64,000 nucleotides of DNA from Sphingobium sp. GTDB taxonomy: Bacteria; Pseudomonadota; Alphaproteobacteria; Sphingomonadales; Sphingomonadaceae. This document shows, one piece after another, positions 45,934 to 54,365 of the stretch. The position numbers were made by a program, and so were the translations under genes. Below the pieces are notes generated by a model. That model was not told where the DNA came from. It did no database searches and worked only from the letters and a program-made list of their open reading frames with translations. The stretch spans positions 372,001 to 436,000 of the forward strand of contig SPEL01000001.1 of NCBI GenBank assembly GCA_009360885.1, read 5' to 3'. Every line of letters starts with the position of its first letter. Position 1 is the first letter of the stretch.

Positions 45934-45989
45934 GGACAGATTTATGGGCCGCCACGCTGATAAACGCAGCGGCCCATGATTGGTTGAGT

Positions 45990-48398
45990 TCAGTTTCTTA
46001 TAGAAAACTGCACACCTACAGAACGGCCTCTTTCCACCAGTGCAGTGACGCTGCCATCGCCGCCGGGAACACCCAGTCGGTAGCTGGATGTCGCAACATT
46101 GGTAAGATTGCGCCCGATAACGGCAATTTCCCATGGCCCATTTTCCGGGCCATAGCTAAGGCGCAGGTCATATTTCTGATAGCGGCTTTGTTTCAGAAGC
46201 GGGTCTGATGTGGCCGTCATGAAATAAGAGGAGGAGAAGTTCATCACCGGATTGACGCGGAATTCATAGCTGCCGTTGGGAATGCGCATGTCAAAGCCAA
46301 CACTGCCGCTCCATTCCGGGGCATAAGCACGGTTTTTGCCGCTTAAGTCCTGAATTCCGCCATTGGCCGCACAACTGCCGTTAGCGGTCTGGAGTTTGGT
46401 GCATTCGCCATTGGCATAATTTTTATAGGTGGCGTCGAGATAGGCGACATCGGCTGTCATCTGGACATAATCGTTAATGCGCAGGGCCGCACCAACTTCT
46501 ACGCCCTGTGATCGTGCACCAGCCACATTGGTAATATCTGATGAGAGATTGGCGTCAAATGTGGTTTCCTGAAGGCCCTTATAATCCATACGGAATAAGG
46601 CGATGTTCAGGCTAAGTGCCCGGTTGAAAAGCTGGCTTTTCATCCCGATTTCATAGGCGTCTACGCTTTCGGGGCCGAAAACGCTGGCCGATGCGGTGGA
46701 ACTGAAGCCGCCTGCTTTGAACCCCTTGCTATAGGTGCCATACAGCATCACATCATCGCTGGCGTCAAATTGTACGCCGACGGATGGCATGAATTTGTCA
46801 TCATTGCGCTTTGTGGGTGTGAAATCTACCGTATCACATCCCAAAATCATGCAGATTGTCTGGGTGCGGGTTGCAGGCATTTGAATGGGGTTGCCGAAAT
46901 TATCTGCGCCCACAGTAATTAATTGCGGAGCATCACTAAACGGAATGAACGTATCGGTTACGCCGTTCAGGGTTGTGCCCCATGGAAGCGAGCGATGCCC
47001 TTCCTTCTTCACCTTGGTATAGCGCAGGCCCATGTTGATCCTGACGGCCTGAACGGGGCGGATAGTGGCAGAGGCAAAGGCCGAATACATATCCTCTTTC
47101 TGTCGCAATGCCGGAATGCCGGTCATGACACGGTCGGGTGCAAGATCAGGCCAATTCACATTGAAAACAGATTCGGTGAGGAAATCCAGCGGCAGAAAAT
47201 TGAAGCTGGAAGGCCCGCTATAGCCTAGCTTGCCATGTGAATAATAAGCGCCGACCATATATTCCAATGTGCCGCCAGCTTCTGATTCCAGCCTGATTTC
47301 CTGGCTGAAGAACTTATATTTTTCTCTCGATTCCACCGGGAAAGGGTCTGACCCTGCAACCGTCGCAGGGAAACGGGCCGGCACCAGACTGACGCGGGAG
47401 TTAACGGTCATATCCGAGTAAGCGGTGATAGACCGCAAATTCGCAAAGCCCAGATTAAGGCTGTTCGTCATGGCCGATTCAAAGAAATCGAAATCCATAT
47501 AGGTGCCGCGATTGCCATCGCTGTGATAATCCAGCCTGTCCTCAATACCCGGTGAATTGGCCAATATGGCGTTACAGGCATTGGAATTGGCTGGGAAACC
47601 CGCCGCAGGGCAATTTAGTAGTTGAAACGGGAAATTGTCGGTTGCTCTGGTCCGGGCGTAATCGACCCGGATGTCGGTGGTCCAGTTGCTGCCCGGTGTC
47701 CAGCGCAGCGAAACACGGCCCTGCTGGCTATCTTCATTTGGCCCCTTGCCACGGGGTTCCATTTTTACATAGCCTTCCATCCCCGAAAGACGGCCTGCCA
47801 CACGAATGCCAAGATCATCCGAAACCGGGATGGATACCCCGCCCTGCACATCATATTCACCGTCACTGAAACCATAGAGGGCGCTGGCATTATATTCGAA
47901 ATGATCGCCCGGTTTCTTTGTCGTAATGCTCAGCGCCCCAGCAGAGGCATTGGCACCAAAGAAGGTGGTCTGCGGTCCTTTCAGTAATTCGACGCGCTCT
48001 ACATCGAATAAGGCCGCAAAGGTGGATTTTGAGCGGCTGCGATAAACGCCATCGGCAAAGGTGGCGACGGCCTGTTCAAAGCCAGCATTTTCGCCTGAAC
48101 CAACCCCGCGAACATTGATGGAATTGACCTGTGCGCCTTTGGTTATTTTGACGTTGCCAACTCTGGCTGACAGGTCCTGCAGGCTGGTGATGCCTTGTTT
48201 CACCAGCGTGTCGCCGCTCACTACGGAAACGGCGACAGGGACATCCTGCAATGATTGTTCGCGCCCTTGCGCAGTAACGATAATGTCCTGATTATTGTTC
48301 AAACTATCCTGCGCTGATGCGACAGCCGGGAAAGAAGATGCAATAAAAACGCACAAAGCCGTTACAGATGTTTCACGCATATACCGATATTTCGACAT
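45990..48398 (-). CDS. TonB-dependent outer-membrane receptor (copy B of the island)
   Basis: Receptor of 802 residues. The signal peptide ends near FPAVASAQ. The plug has DIIVTAQGREQSLQDVPVAV, SINVRGVGSGENAGFEQAVA, TFADGVYRSR and VERVELLKGPQTTFFG. The barrel contains two Cys pairs (CPAAGF ... NACN; ICMILGC) and ends GVQFSIRN, with an unusual Asn in place of the usual terminal aromatic residue. It is likely the importer of an aromatic substrate for this side of the island. GGGAGG precedes the ATG. Confidence 0.92.
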   Translation of the reverse strand: MSKYRYMRETSVTALCVFIASSFPAVASAQDSLNNNQDIIVTAQGREQSLQDVPVAVSVVSGDTLVKQGITSLQDLSARVGNVKITKGAQVNSINVRGVGSGENAGFEQAVATFADGVYRSRSKSTFAALFDVERVELLKGPQTTFFGANASAGALSITTKKPGDHFEYNASALYGFSDGEYDVQGGVSIPVSDDLGIRVAGRLSGMEGYVKMEPRGKGPNEDSQQGRVSLRWTPGSNWTTDIRVDYARTRATDNFPFQLLNCPAAGFPANSNACNAILANSPGIEDRLDYHSDGNRGTYMDFDFFESAMTNSLNLGFANLRSITAYSDMTVNSRVSLVPARFPATVAGSDPFPVESREKYKFFSQEIRLESEAGGTLEYMVGAYYSHGKLGYSGPSSFNFLPLDFLTESVFNVNWPDLAPDRVMTGIPALRQKEDMYSAFASATIRPVQAVRINMGLRYTKVKKEGHRSLPWGTTLNGVTDTFIPFSDAPQLITVGADNFGNPIQMPATRTQTICMILGCDTVDFTPTKRNDDKFMPSVGVQFDASDDVMLYGTYSKGFKAGGFSSTASASVFGPESVDAYEIGMKSQLFNRALSLNIALFRMDYKGLQETTFDANLSSDITNVAGARSQGVEVGAALRINDYVQMTADVAYLDATYKNYANGECTKLQTANGSCAANGGIQDLSGKNRAYAPEWSGSVGFDMRIPNGSYEFRVNPVMNFSSSYFMTATSDPLLKQSRYQKYDLRLSYGPENGPWEIAVIGRNLTNVATSSYRLGVPGGDGSVTALVERGRSVGVQFSIRN

Positions 48399-48457
48399 AT
48401 TTTGCCTCCCAAAATCCTCACCATTATGTGATTTTTGTTATTGATTATTAGCGACCG

Positions 48458-49933
48458 CTATTGATGGATGGACTTATCCAGATCGTCCTTTTCCACCCAT
48501 GTTCCGTGAATTTGCGGGCGCAGACGGCGGCCCAGCTTAACCTTTGCAATCGCTCCTTTCCCGGGGTCTCCAGCTTCGATGAACCACAGTTCCGACGTCA
48601 TGGTTGAATGGGTATCCACCACGGCCGCCAGCCAGCCTTCATGCCCTGCTTCCTGTGATGGGATATGCACGGGTTCATTGATGGACCTGTCCGGGCCAAG
48701 TGGCAGAGCGGTGATTTCGCCATTCTGCACATTGACGCGGATCAGTGTGTTGAAGCCTGCCCCAACGACGCTGTGGGTGATGGGCGGCCCAACTTCTGGA
48801 TCGTAACAGGCGTAATAGCCGATTTCATAAGGCCGCGCCTGATCCTTCAGTGCTGTGCGTGACATATCACCGGGAGGGCCCAGCGGGGTTTCAACCCAAC
48901 CGGCATCAAGATTGTTCAAATCTATTGTCCAGCGCACCAACGCTGCACGAATATCCGCCGGGCTGGCATCAATGCCCGAGGCCTCGCGGACGAACGGGAA
49001 AATGTTCGTTTCCATCACATTCTGGTCGATATGAAGAAGGGTGGTGCCGTCCTTTTCTTCTTCATAGCCGTTCATCATATGATAGCCGGAAAGGCCATTT
49101 GGCCCCTTCACCCAACGCACTTCGCTGCCCTTGCCATAGCGTGGCATGATGGCAACCCAACTGGGAAGGTCCTGATGATGAACCCATGCGGGGCCGCCAG
49201 CTTTCATCCGGTCTAGATCGGCAATGGTCGGGAAAATCGGGAACAAGGCCCAGTTTTTCGTCAGCACGAAATCATGGAGCATTGCGCAATAGGGCGCCTC
49301 GAACCATTCTTCCGACACCACATTGCCATTGCGATCAATCACGCACAGGGCCACATCTTTGCTGGCAGGGCCGGACGCTTCATAGCCATGAATGAACATT
49401 TCGCCCGTTTCCGGGTCAAAGCGTGGGTGGGCCGAAGTCGTCAATGTACGCAGCTTGCCGCCATAGGTCCATGACCCGATGGTTTCCAGCGTATGCGGGT
49501 TTACCTCGTAACTATGGCCATCTTCCTTGCTCAGGAACAGGCGGCCCGCATGCCATATCGGCGTGGTGTTTGCCGTAGTGCGATCAACACCGGCAACCGA
49601 TGGGTCATCCGTATAGGGGTTGTGATACGCGCCGAATAATGCGTGACCGGCGGCGACCTCTGCCTGATGCCGCGCCGTATTCACATATTTCAGGGCAAAA
49701 TCTACCTTGCCATTCTGAATCAGAAAGCGGCTGACGACGCCATCACCAGAAAGATAGGTATCCTTTTCCACGGTGGGGTAAAAAGCAGGATCGGCCCCGG
49801 CGCGAAAAAATGCGCCATTTATCTCGGCAGGGATGCTGCCTTCGACGTCGAGATTTTGTGCAGACCATTCTTCGCCAATTGGTTCGTTAAAACCCTGAAA
49901 ATCGAATGAGTCCGGCCATTTATTCATACTCAT
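48458..49933 (-). CDS. Carotenoid-oxygenase family enzyme, lignostilbene dioxygenase type
   Basis: A 491-residue non-heme iron dioxygenase. The iron-binding His candidates are H169 (TTSAHPRFDP), H220 (CAMLHDFV), H285 (LSGYHMMNGY) and a last one in QIHGTW near residue 476. Lignostilbene dioxygenases (LSD, NOV1) use a Tyr/Lys pair to bind the 4-hydroxyl of stilbenes; here Y103 (HALFGAYHNP) and K136 (LFLSKEDGH) are at the same 33-residue spacing. The expected reaction is cleavage of the central double bond of a 4-hydroxystilbene to two aldehydes such as vanillin. Strong AT-rich palindrome 46 bases upstream. Confidence 0.88.
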   Translation of the reverse strand: MSMNKWPDSFDFQGFNEPIGEEWSAQNLDVEGSIPAEINGAFFRAGADPAFYPTVEKDTYLSGDGVVSRFLIQNGKVDFALKYVNTARHQAEVAAGHALFGAYHNPYTDDPSVAGVDRTTANTTPIWHAGRLFLSKEDGHSYEVNPHTLETIGSWTYGGKLRTLTTSAHPRFDPETGEMFIHGYEASGPASKDVALCVIDRNGNVVSEEWFEAPYCAMLHDFVLTKNWALFPIFPTIADLDRMKAGGPAWVHHQDLPSWVAIMPRYGKGSEVRWVKGPNGLSGYHMMNGYEEEKDGTTLLHIDQNVMETNIFPFVREASGIDASPADIRAALVRWTIDLNNLDAGWVETPLGPPGDMSRTALKDQARPYEIGYYACYDPEVGPPITHSVVGAGFNTLIRVNVQNGEITALPLGPDRSINEPVHIPSQEAGHEGWLAAVVDTHSTMTSELWFIEAGDPGKGAIAKVKLGRRLRPQIHGTWVEKDDLDKSIHQ

Positions 49934-49978
49934 TTTATGCTCTCCTTAAGTGCAGACCGTATCGCGCTTCATTTTTGT

Positions 49979-49994
49979 AATGATATATATCATT
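49979..49994. promoter_or_regulatory. Perfect AT-rich palindrome upstream of the lignostilbene-type gene
   Basis: AATGATATATATCATT is a perfect 16-base palindrome 46 bases before the start. Related sites occur at 50889, 53374, 61658 and, weakly, 61769. Confidence 0.6.
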
Positions 49995-50065
49995 CTATGT
50001 CAGCGCGGACGAATGCCCCCTCGTGACTTTTTTCTTATAGTTTGCTCTCGTGCCCTGTTCCGGTT

Positions 50066-50860
50066 TCAGGCCGGAATCAGGTCATCAAAACGTGTGCCAA
50101 TACCGCCAAGAGATGTGCCGCCATCAACTACAAGCGCATGGCCCGTCACATAGCTTGCCGCATCGCTGGACAGCCATAAAACGGCCTGCGCCATTTCTTC
50201 GGCCTTTCCGGGGCGCGACATTGGGGTTGCGAAATCCAGCCTGTCCCGGAAACTTTGCGGTAGTTGCTGAATGAAAGGGGTATCAACCAGACCGGGGCAT
50301 AATGCGTTCACCCGGATAGATTGGGTGGCATAATCCATCGCCGCGACTTTGGTCAGGCCAATAACGCCATGTTTCGCGGCATTATAGGCGGCCATGTGAA
50401 AGCCACCAATCAACCCGGCCACAGACGAAGTGTTGATGATGGCCCCGCCGCCATGGTTTTGCATATGGGCAATTTCGGCCTTGAGGCAGTAAAATACCGA
50501 ATTCAGATTGACGTCAATCAGGCGTCGCCAGTCATCCCCCGGCCACTGGACAAGGGGAACATTGGCCCCTTCGATACCGGCATTATTGTGCGCAATATCC
50601 AGTCGGCCAAAGTGGTCGGCAACCCATTGAACCATGGCGCCAACCTGCGTTTCATCGGCCACGTCACACAGCCGGTACTCTGCGTTGCCTCCGGCAGATT
50701 TTATGGCCCCAACCGTTTCCGCAGCGCCTTTTTCGTCGAGGTCAATCAGGGCTACCTGCGCCCCCGCAGCGGCAAAAGCCATTGCTGACGCACGACCGAT
50801 TCCCGATGCGCCGCCCGTTACCAATGCACATTTGCCCGTGAAATCAAATGAAACAGACAT
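50066..50860 (-). CDS. Short-chain dehydrogenase/reductase
   Basis: Classical SDR of 264 residues. TGGASGIGRASAMA binds the cofactor with ALIDLDEKG, suggesting NAD(H); HNNAGIEG, INTSSVAGLIGG with Ser and YNAAK with Tyr/Lys complete the active site. The C-terminal GHALVVDGGTSLGG is typical. It is encoded between the dioxygenase and the TetR regulator and has an ATG[G/A]TATATA-type palindrome 29 bases upstream. Likely a benzylic or side-chain alcohol dehydrogenase of the pathway. AGGAG precedes the ATG. Confidence 0.9.
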   Translation of the reverse strand: MSVSFDFTGKCALVTGGASGIGRASAMAFAAAGAQVALIDLDEKGAAETVGAIKSAGGNAEYRLCDVADETQVGAMVQWVADHFGRLDIAHNNAGIEGANVPLVQWPGDDWRRLIDVNLNSVFYCLKAEIAHMQNHGGGAIINTSSVAGLIGGFHMAAYNAAKHGVIGLTKVAAMDYATQSIRVNALCPGLVDTPFIQQLPQSFRDRLDFATPMSRPGKAEEMAQAVLWLSSDAASYVTGHALVVDGGTSLGGIGTRFDDLIPA

Positions 50861-50888
50861 GCCCCACTCCTGATATTTTTATTTATAG

Positions 50889-50902
50889 ATGGTATATAGC
50901 AT
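50889..50902. promoter_or_regulatory. ATGGTATATAGCAT palindromic site
   Basis: A near-perfect palindrome 29 bases upstream of the SDR start, matching the site family described in the findings. Confidence 0.5.
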
Positions 50903-50943
50903 AACGTAATTATTTCTGACAAGCCAACTCTGTATCTGGGCTG

Positions 50944-51624
50944 TCAGGCAGGTGAAGTATTGGTTCGTTTGAGAGTGCCAAGCCCGCCTTCCAGCACAGC
51001 GCCAATTTGCTGCGCAGCCTTGATCCAGTCTATGTCATCAAAGGTGATGTTCATGGCTATCGCCAGACGAGGGCCGTTAATCTGGGGATAGATATAAGAC
51101 CCCAAAACCGTCGAGCAGACGATGAAAAAGCTTTGTTCGTCCAGATCGGGCAGGGCCATTTTCAGCTTAGAAATTAATCTGGCGCGTATATCCTCAACCA
51201 GAGGAGCGACCAGTTCGCTGGCTTCCGCAGAAGGGTCGGTTAGTGCACGGCAATAAACCTGATGACTTATTCGTGCATCATCGTCTGCCCGTGCGCCGTT
51301 CAGGGCCGGGCTGAAAAAGGCGGAGACTATGTCGCTGACGAGGCTGGTGGAGCCATCGCGTTCTTCAAGCGCGTCAAAGCCTTCATTCTGTGCGGTGTGG
51401 ATAGCGCCGAAGTGACGAGAGAAAACCTCCTGAAACAGGTCTTTTTTACCCTCCCAATGCCGATTGAGCCGGGCGAGGCTGGTCCCGGCTTCTGCGGTAA
51501 TCGCCCTTATCGTCGTGCCATCATATCCTTCGCGGATGTAAACATGGTCAGCGGCAGACAGAAAGCGTTGGCGGCTGGCGTCTGAACGGTCAGATCGTTT
51601 TTTCATTGTCATGCTATGCACCAT
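50944..51624 (-). CDS. TetR/AcrR-family regulator
   Basis: A 226-residue regulator. Helix-turn-helix: SRQRFLSAADHVYIREGYDG, TTIRAITAEAGTSLARLNRH, WEGKKDLFQEVF. The C-terminal ligand domain is the AcrR/FadR-like type (LVSDIVSAFFSPALNGARAD, RISHQVYCRALTDPSAEASE). It is divergent from the HpaB-type gene and a perfect 7-2-7 palindrome lies between them, so it probably represses itself and that gene. Starts at 51624, 51612 and 51606 are all possible; none has a clear ribosome site. Confidence 0.9.
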   Translation of the reverse strand: MVHSMTMKKRSDRSDASRQRFLSAADHVYIREGYDGTTIRAITAEAGTSLARLNRHWEGKKDLFQEVFSRHFGAIHTAQNEGFDALEERDGSTSLVSDIVSAFFSPALNGARADDDARISHQVYCRALTDPSAEASELVAPLVEDIRARLISKLKMALPDLDEQSFFIVCSTVLGSYIYPQINGPRLAIAMNITFDDIDWIKAAQQIGAVLEGGLGTLKRTNTSPA

Positions 51625-51652
51625 AACATCTATTGCATCCGAATTACAAAAC

Positions 51653-51668
51653 GGATACACCTGTATCC
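51653..51668. promoter_or_regulatory. Candidate TetR operator
   Basis: GGATACA-CC-TGTATCC is a perfect palindrome in the 89-base gap between the tetR and monooxygenase starts, a position typical for a TetR operator covering both promoters. Confidence 0.6.
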
Positions 51669-51713
51669 AGAATCACGCAAGTTGGTTCGTTCCCTCTGAT
51701 TAGGAGAGAGTAG

Positions 51714-53180
51714 ATGACTGCACGAACAGGTGAACAATATAAAGCCGGGCTGGATGATGCGCGGGAAGTCTGGCTGGGCGATGAAAATATCCATGTCGCC
51801 AGCGACCCACGCTTTGCCGGTTCCATTAATGGCATGGCCGGATATTTCGACTGGCAACATAAATATGCTGATACATGTCTGGTGCCGGACCCTGAGCGCC
51901 CCGGCGAAGTCATGAGTGCTAGCCATATCGTGCCGCGAACCGCAGAGGATTTGCAAATCCGCCATAAGGGGCTGGAGCAGCTATCGCGTTATTCCTACGG
52001 CATGTTGGGGCGGACGCCTGATTATGTGAATGTCGTGCTGGCGGGCCATGTCGCTCGTAAGGATATTTATGACCGTGCTGGCGATCCTGTTTTTTACGAA
52101 CGCCTGCGGAAGTTTCAGCGGGAAGTGATTGAAGGCGATCTTTCGATGACCCACACCATCATTCACGCCGCGATTGATAAAAGCGCGGGTGAACTCGCTG
52201 GTATGAATAGCGACCTGACGCTTCGGGTGGTGGACCGCAACGCAAATGGTATTGTTGTCCGTGGGGGTAAGCTGCTGGCGACATTGGGCCCGTTTGCGGA
52301 TGAGATTTTTGTGTATCCGTCTGCGCCTGTTCCTTCCGGGGCAGAGGCCTATGCGTTGTGCTTCTCCGTGCCTGTGGGCACGAAGGGGCTGATAACCTTG
52401 TGCCGTGACCATTATGGGGTGGATGCCGATATTGCGGATAAGCCTTTTTCTTCCCGCTTTGATGAGCAGGATGCTTTCGTCATTTTTGATGATGTTGAAA
52501 TACCTTGGGAACGCGTGTTCTGTGATGGAAATCTGGACGTGTATAACGCTATTTCACCGGCGGTATCCCCCAGTAATACTGCGCAGCAAATCTGCATCCG
52601 GGCGATGGTAAAGCTGGAATTCGCTTATGATCTGTGTACCGAGATTGCGAAAGTCACCAATAGCGACAAGCGTCCGGAAGTGGCGGTCATGCTGGGGGAA
52701 ATCCACACCTATCTCTCCCTGACGCGGGCAGCGGTTGTCGCGGCAGAGGCGCGGGCATCCAACCATAGTACAGGCGATGAACCTGCATGGTTCCCCCATC
52801 CTGATTTATCGGCGCTGCGCTGTGTTATGCCGGGATGGATGATGCGGGTAAATGACATCATCAAACATATCGGATCGCATAATTTGCTGGCGACCCCCAC
52901 GGCAGCGGCCTTTGAAAATTCGCATATGGGCGACCTTCTTCGTCGTTATTTGCCGGGGGCGAATGGAATGAAGGCGGAAGAAAGGTCGCTTCTGATGCGG
53001 ACTGCATGGGATTTTGCCGGATCGGCGCTGGGTAGCCGGGTTGAGCTATATGAAATGTACTATTTCGGCAGCGCAGGGCGTGGTTTTATGACAGATCATA
53101 TGGTGGCCCAGATGAAGGGCGAGGGTGGTCAGGTGCGTGAATTCCTGAAAGAATCAGGCGCCTGGCGCGTTCCCGGCTAA
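51714..53180 (+). CDS. HpaB-family FADH2-dependent phenol monooxygenase
   Basis: Enzyme of 488 residues of the 4-hydroxyphenylacetate 3-monooxygenase large-component family. Domain order is family-like: N-terminal MTARTGEQYKAGLDDAREVW and SINGMAGYFDWQHKYAD, LSRYSYGMLGRTPDYVN, a central LTLRVVDRNANGIVVRGGK and FDEQDAFVIFDDVEIPWERV, and a C-terminal helical domain with LLMRTAWDFAGSALGSRVEL. It hydroxylates phenols ortho to the hydroxyl using reduced flavin from a separate reductase. The flavin reductase module at 60411 is the only reductase seen in the island. AGGAG-like GGAGAGAG precedes the ATG. Confidence 0.88.
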   Translation: MTARTGEQYKAGLDDAREVWLGDENIHVASDPRFAGSINGMAGYFDWQHKYADTCLVPDPERPGEVMSASHIVPRTAEDLQIRHKGLEQLSRYSYGMLGRTPDYVNVVLAGHVARKDIYDRAGDPVFYERLRKFQREVIEGDLSMTHTIIHAAIDKSAGELAGMNSDLTLRVVDRNANGIVVRGGKLLATLGPFADEIFVYPSAPVPSGAEAYALCFSVPVGTKGLITLCRDHYGVDADIADKPFSSRFDEQDAFVIFDDVEIPWERVFCDGNLDVYNAISPAVSPSNTAQQICIRAMVKLEFAYDLCTEIAKVTNSDKRPEVAVMLGEIHTYLSLTRAAVVAAEARASNHSTGDEPAWFPHPDLSALRCVMPGWMMRVNDIIKHIGSHNLLATPTAAAFENSHMGDLLRRYLPGANGMKAEERSLLMRTAWDFAGSALGSRVELYEMYYFGSAGRGFMTDHMVAQMKGEGGQVREFLKESGAWRVPG

Positions 53181-53373
53181 ATAGTCTGACGGGAGTATAA
53201 CGGGAGGGGGCTGGCCTCATATTGGCTGGCCCTTACCCGCTAAGCGGATTCATGATGGGCAAGCGGGCCTCTCGTTTATAAGGGAAATGGTGGTGCGCCG
53301 CATTTCAATATGTTCCGGGGGATAAAGGTCGCTTCATTAGTAATGGACATATTGTGTTGCGTGCCAGTTTATT

Positions 53374-53387
53374 ATGTTATATACTAT
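53374..53387. promoter_or_regulatory. ATGTTATATACTAT site upstream of the SMP-30 gene
   Basis: It matches the island palindrome at 12 of 14 positions, 49 bases before the start. Confidence 0.4.
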
Positions 53388-53435
53388 ACTCTAATAATAA
53401 AATCCGTTCAACTGCGGAAATGTTGGAGAGAGGGT

Positions 53436-54323
53436 ATGAGGATCCATCGTTTGGATGCCCCGCAATGTCTGGTCGGCGAAGGGCCGGTATGGGATGTTGC
53501 TGAACAGGCGCTTTATTATGTCGATATCATTGGCAAGCAGGTTCATCGTTACGACCCGGCTAATGGTATCAGTAAAAGCTGGGCTGTGCCCGGTGTCATT
53601 GGTTCGCTGGCGGTAAGGGAGCAGGGTGGCCTGCTGGTGGCTCTGGCAGACGGCCTATATGCCCTCAATACCGATGATGGCACGGTAGAGCCGCTATATT
53701 TGCCGACAGGGCTGAACCCTCAAATACAATTTAATGATGGCAAGGTTGACCGTGCGGGCCGTTTCGTCGTGGGCACAACCGATTCCAAAGTAAAGGAACC
53801 GTTGGGTGCTATTTATACTTTCAATAGCGACCATGATCTGACGATGATTAATGATGACATCATCATCAGTAACGGGCCTTGCTGGTCCCCGGATAATAAG
53901 ACATTTTATTTTTCTGATACGGGCCGGAACCAGATTTACGCCTATGATTATGATCTGGAAACGGGCCGGGCTGATAATCGCCGTAAATTTGCCAATACGC
54001 AGGAACTAGGGTTGGGCGGCATCCCTGATGGTGCTACGGTTGATAGTGATGGCCTGATGTGGATGGCTATTTGCGAAGGCTCCAAAGTTGTGGCGTTCCG
54101 CCCGGATGGCACGTTGGAACGGTGCATCAACATGCCGATCAGCCTGCCAGCCAGCGTGATGTTCGGTGGCCCTGATCTGGACCTGCTATATGTCACCACA
54201 ATTGATCCGCTCGCGCTGAAGGCGCTGGGTATGGATAAGCCCGCGGAAGATGGTGGCGGTGCCTTGTGGGTTATCGAAGGACTGGGGGCTAAGGGCTTGC
54301 CAGAGCCTCGTTTCATTGGGTGA
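53436..54323 (+). CDS. SMP-30/gluconolactonase-family lactonase
   Basis: A 295-residue beta-propeller protein. LVGEGPVWDVAEQALYYVDI, FNDGKVDRAGRFVVGTTDSK, NGPCWSPDNKTFYFSDTGRN and GIPDGATVDSDGLMWMAICE are the calcium- and substrate-site segments of the SMP-30 family. It hydrolyses lactones; in aromatic pathways a lactone may come from a side-chain acid or a ring-opened product. GGAGAGAGG precedes ATG 53436; the longer frame from 53310 crosses the promoter region. It lies just before the VAO/cytochrome operon (42-base gap). Confidence 0.9.
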   Translation: MRIHRLDAPQCLVGEGPVWDVAEQALYYVDIIGKQVHRYDPANGISKSWAVPGVIGSLAVREQGGLLVALADGLYALNTDDGTVEPLYLPTGLNPQIQFNDGKVDRAGRFVVGTTDSKVKEPLGAIYTFNSDHDLTMINDDIIISNGPCWSPDNKTFYFSDTGRNQIYAYDYDLETGRADNRRKFANTQELGLGGIPDGATVDSDGLMWMAICEGSKVVAFRPDGTLERCINMPISLPASVMFGGPDLDLLYVTTIDPLALKALGMDKPAEDGGGALWVIEGLGAKGLPEPRFIG

Positions 54324-54365
54324 TTTCCCTTTAATTACACCAATTCAATCAGGGAGTTGTGACCG

